Shown in pieces: positions 63,511-64,000 of a DNA stretch of 64,000 bases (position 1 is the first letter of the stretch; every line of letters starts with the position of its first letter). Source of the DNA: an uncultured Sedimentitalea sp. (lineage in GTDB: Bacteria; Pseudomonadota; Alphaproteobacteria; Rhodobacterales; Rhodobacteraceae); assembly GCA_947504115.1 (NCBI GenBank), contig CANNGH010000009.1, positions 1 through 64,000 of the forward strand. Reading direction: 5' to 3'. Below the pieces are notes generated by a model. The model saw only the letters and a list, made by a program, of their open reading frames with translations, had not been told where the DNA came from and searched no databases. The translations under genes and the position numbers were made by a program.

Positions 63511-64000
63511 GATCCGACGCTTTCCAGAACCAGCACGGCCCGGCCTTCGAGATCGACATGATCCTCCCGCGCGATCTCCTCGGAATGGGCCGACGCGAAA
63601 CCGCGCGCGGTGTCCACCAGAACCCGCCAGCCCGCCGCCGAAGGCTGCGGCAGGATGAAGCCGACGTCGCTATCCGACGCGTTCAGCAGCACGACCAACT
63701 GGTCGTCGTGTTGCGACAGATGCAGGCAGAGCGCCCGGGTGTCGGGGTTTTCCCAATCCTCGGGGCCCAGTTGCCGCCCGTCCGGGCGCAGCCATCGCGC
63801 CTTGCCGGGGAAACTGCCATAGGGTTTCTCGTGATAGAACTTGTCCGATTGCAGCAGCGCGCGGCTTCGCCGTATCGCGATCAGACCGGCGACGAAATCC
63901 TCGAACGCGGTATCGCGGGGGTCGTCGGGATCCCAATCCAGCCAGTTGAACTCCACATCCTGGCAATAGGCGTTGTTGTTGCCATGCTGGCTGCGCCCGC
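63507..64000 (-). CDS. glgX: Glycogen debranching enzyme, C-terminal part (runs off the window)
   Basis: Only the last 164 codons are present. The frame enters from the right edge as GRSQHGNNNAYCQDVEFNW and continues LDWDPDDPRDTAFEDF, the GlgX C-terminal barrel end, followed by a beta domain that ends LVLESVGS. GlgX removes alpha-1,6 branches from phosphorylase-limited glycogen, making maltodextrins for MalQ and TreYZ. An ATG at 63954-63956 is internal and not a start. It overlaps treZ by 4 bp. Confidence 0.93.
   Translation of the reverse strand, partial: GRSQHGNNNAYCQDVEFNWLDWDPDDPRDTAFEDFVAGLIAIRRSRALLQSDKFYHEKPYGSFPGKARWLRPDGRQLGPEDWENPDTRALCLHLSQHDDQLVVLLNASDSDVGFILPQPSAAGWRVLVDTARGFASAHSEEIAREDHVDLEGRAVLVLESVGS

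Noticed and set aside
60026-63561. Long plus-strand frames opposite malQ and treZ
   Set aside because: Both are antisense to well-supported enzymes; composition is that of a shadow frame.

Overview
The window is GC-rich DNA of an alphaproteobacterium, most likely Rhodobacterales (Paracoccus/Roseobacter-like). The pointers are a fused NarK1-NarK2 transporter, a NarR-type Crp/Fnr regulator divergent from narKGHJI, dense 4-bp gene overlaps and GC-ending codon use. Almost all of it is coding. No rRNA, tRNA, CRISPR array, insertion sequence or phage gene was seen. This is inferred from protein families and layout, not from a search.

Layout. 1-423: an unidentified stretch with a strong bidirectional terminator. 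424-2665: an exported hemerythrin-like protein, a small membrane protein and a TDT-family (TehA/SLAC1) anion transporter. 2754-12950: a minus-strand narK-G-H-J-I operon for membrane-bound respiratory nitrate reductase, ending in a PpiC-type foldase. narR (13203-13901) is divergent, and the 252-bp gap holds two FNR-type boxes. 13934-16657: a peptidoglycan-binding protein, DNA topoisomerase IB and two small conserved proteins.

16685-25951 is an eight-gene minus-strand glycan operon: an NDP-sugar epimerase, a glycosidase-epimerase fusion, a GT4 glycosyltransferase, three tandem CgeB-like glycosyltransferases, a UDP-xylose synthase homologue and a methyltransferase. A divergent dehydrogenase pair follows (26142-28153). 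I know of no characterised counterpart, and it is the best candidate here for an undescribed system.

28277-33064 is a urease operon (ureA-B-C-F-D-G). ureB carries an in-frame TAG where a conserved Gln is expected, UreC has Ala at the flap-Cys position, and no ureE is present. A FUSC-type exporter follows, then a DoxX/WrbA/glutathionyl-hydroquinone reductase/pirin redox group, a MliC-like lysozyme inhibitor and a HupE/UreJ metal permease.

38883-46698 contains two MFS transporter-amidohydrolase pairs, one on each strand, flanking a bacterial eRF1-like protein (baeRF3) and a zinc alcohol dehydrogenase. The central promoter region has an FNR-type box with exactly the same 14 bases as the one before narK. 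46828-49849 has a membrane-anchored alpha/beta-hydrolase and an MFS transporter. 50005-54494 is a reactive-sulfur operon: Crp/Fnr regulator, DUF2892, two YeeE/YedE half-transporters, SulP and a persulfide-dioxygenase-like MBL protein.

54552-64000 holds glycogen and trehalose metabolism: a divergent glgC, treY, glgA (plus strand), malQ, treZ and the C-terminal part of glgX, which runs off the window. Together the genes suggest a facultative anaerobe that respires nitrate, uses urea, handles sulfide and persulfide, stores glycogen and makes trehalose by the TreYZ route.
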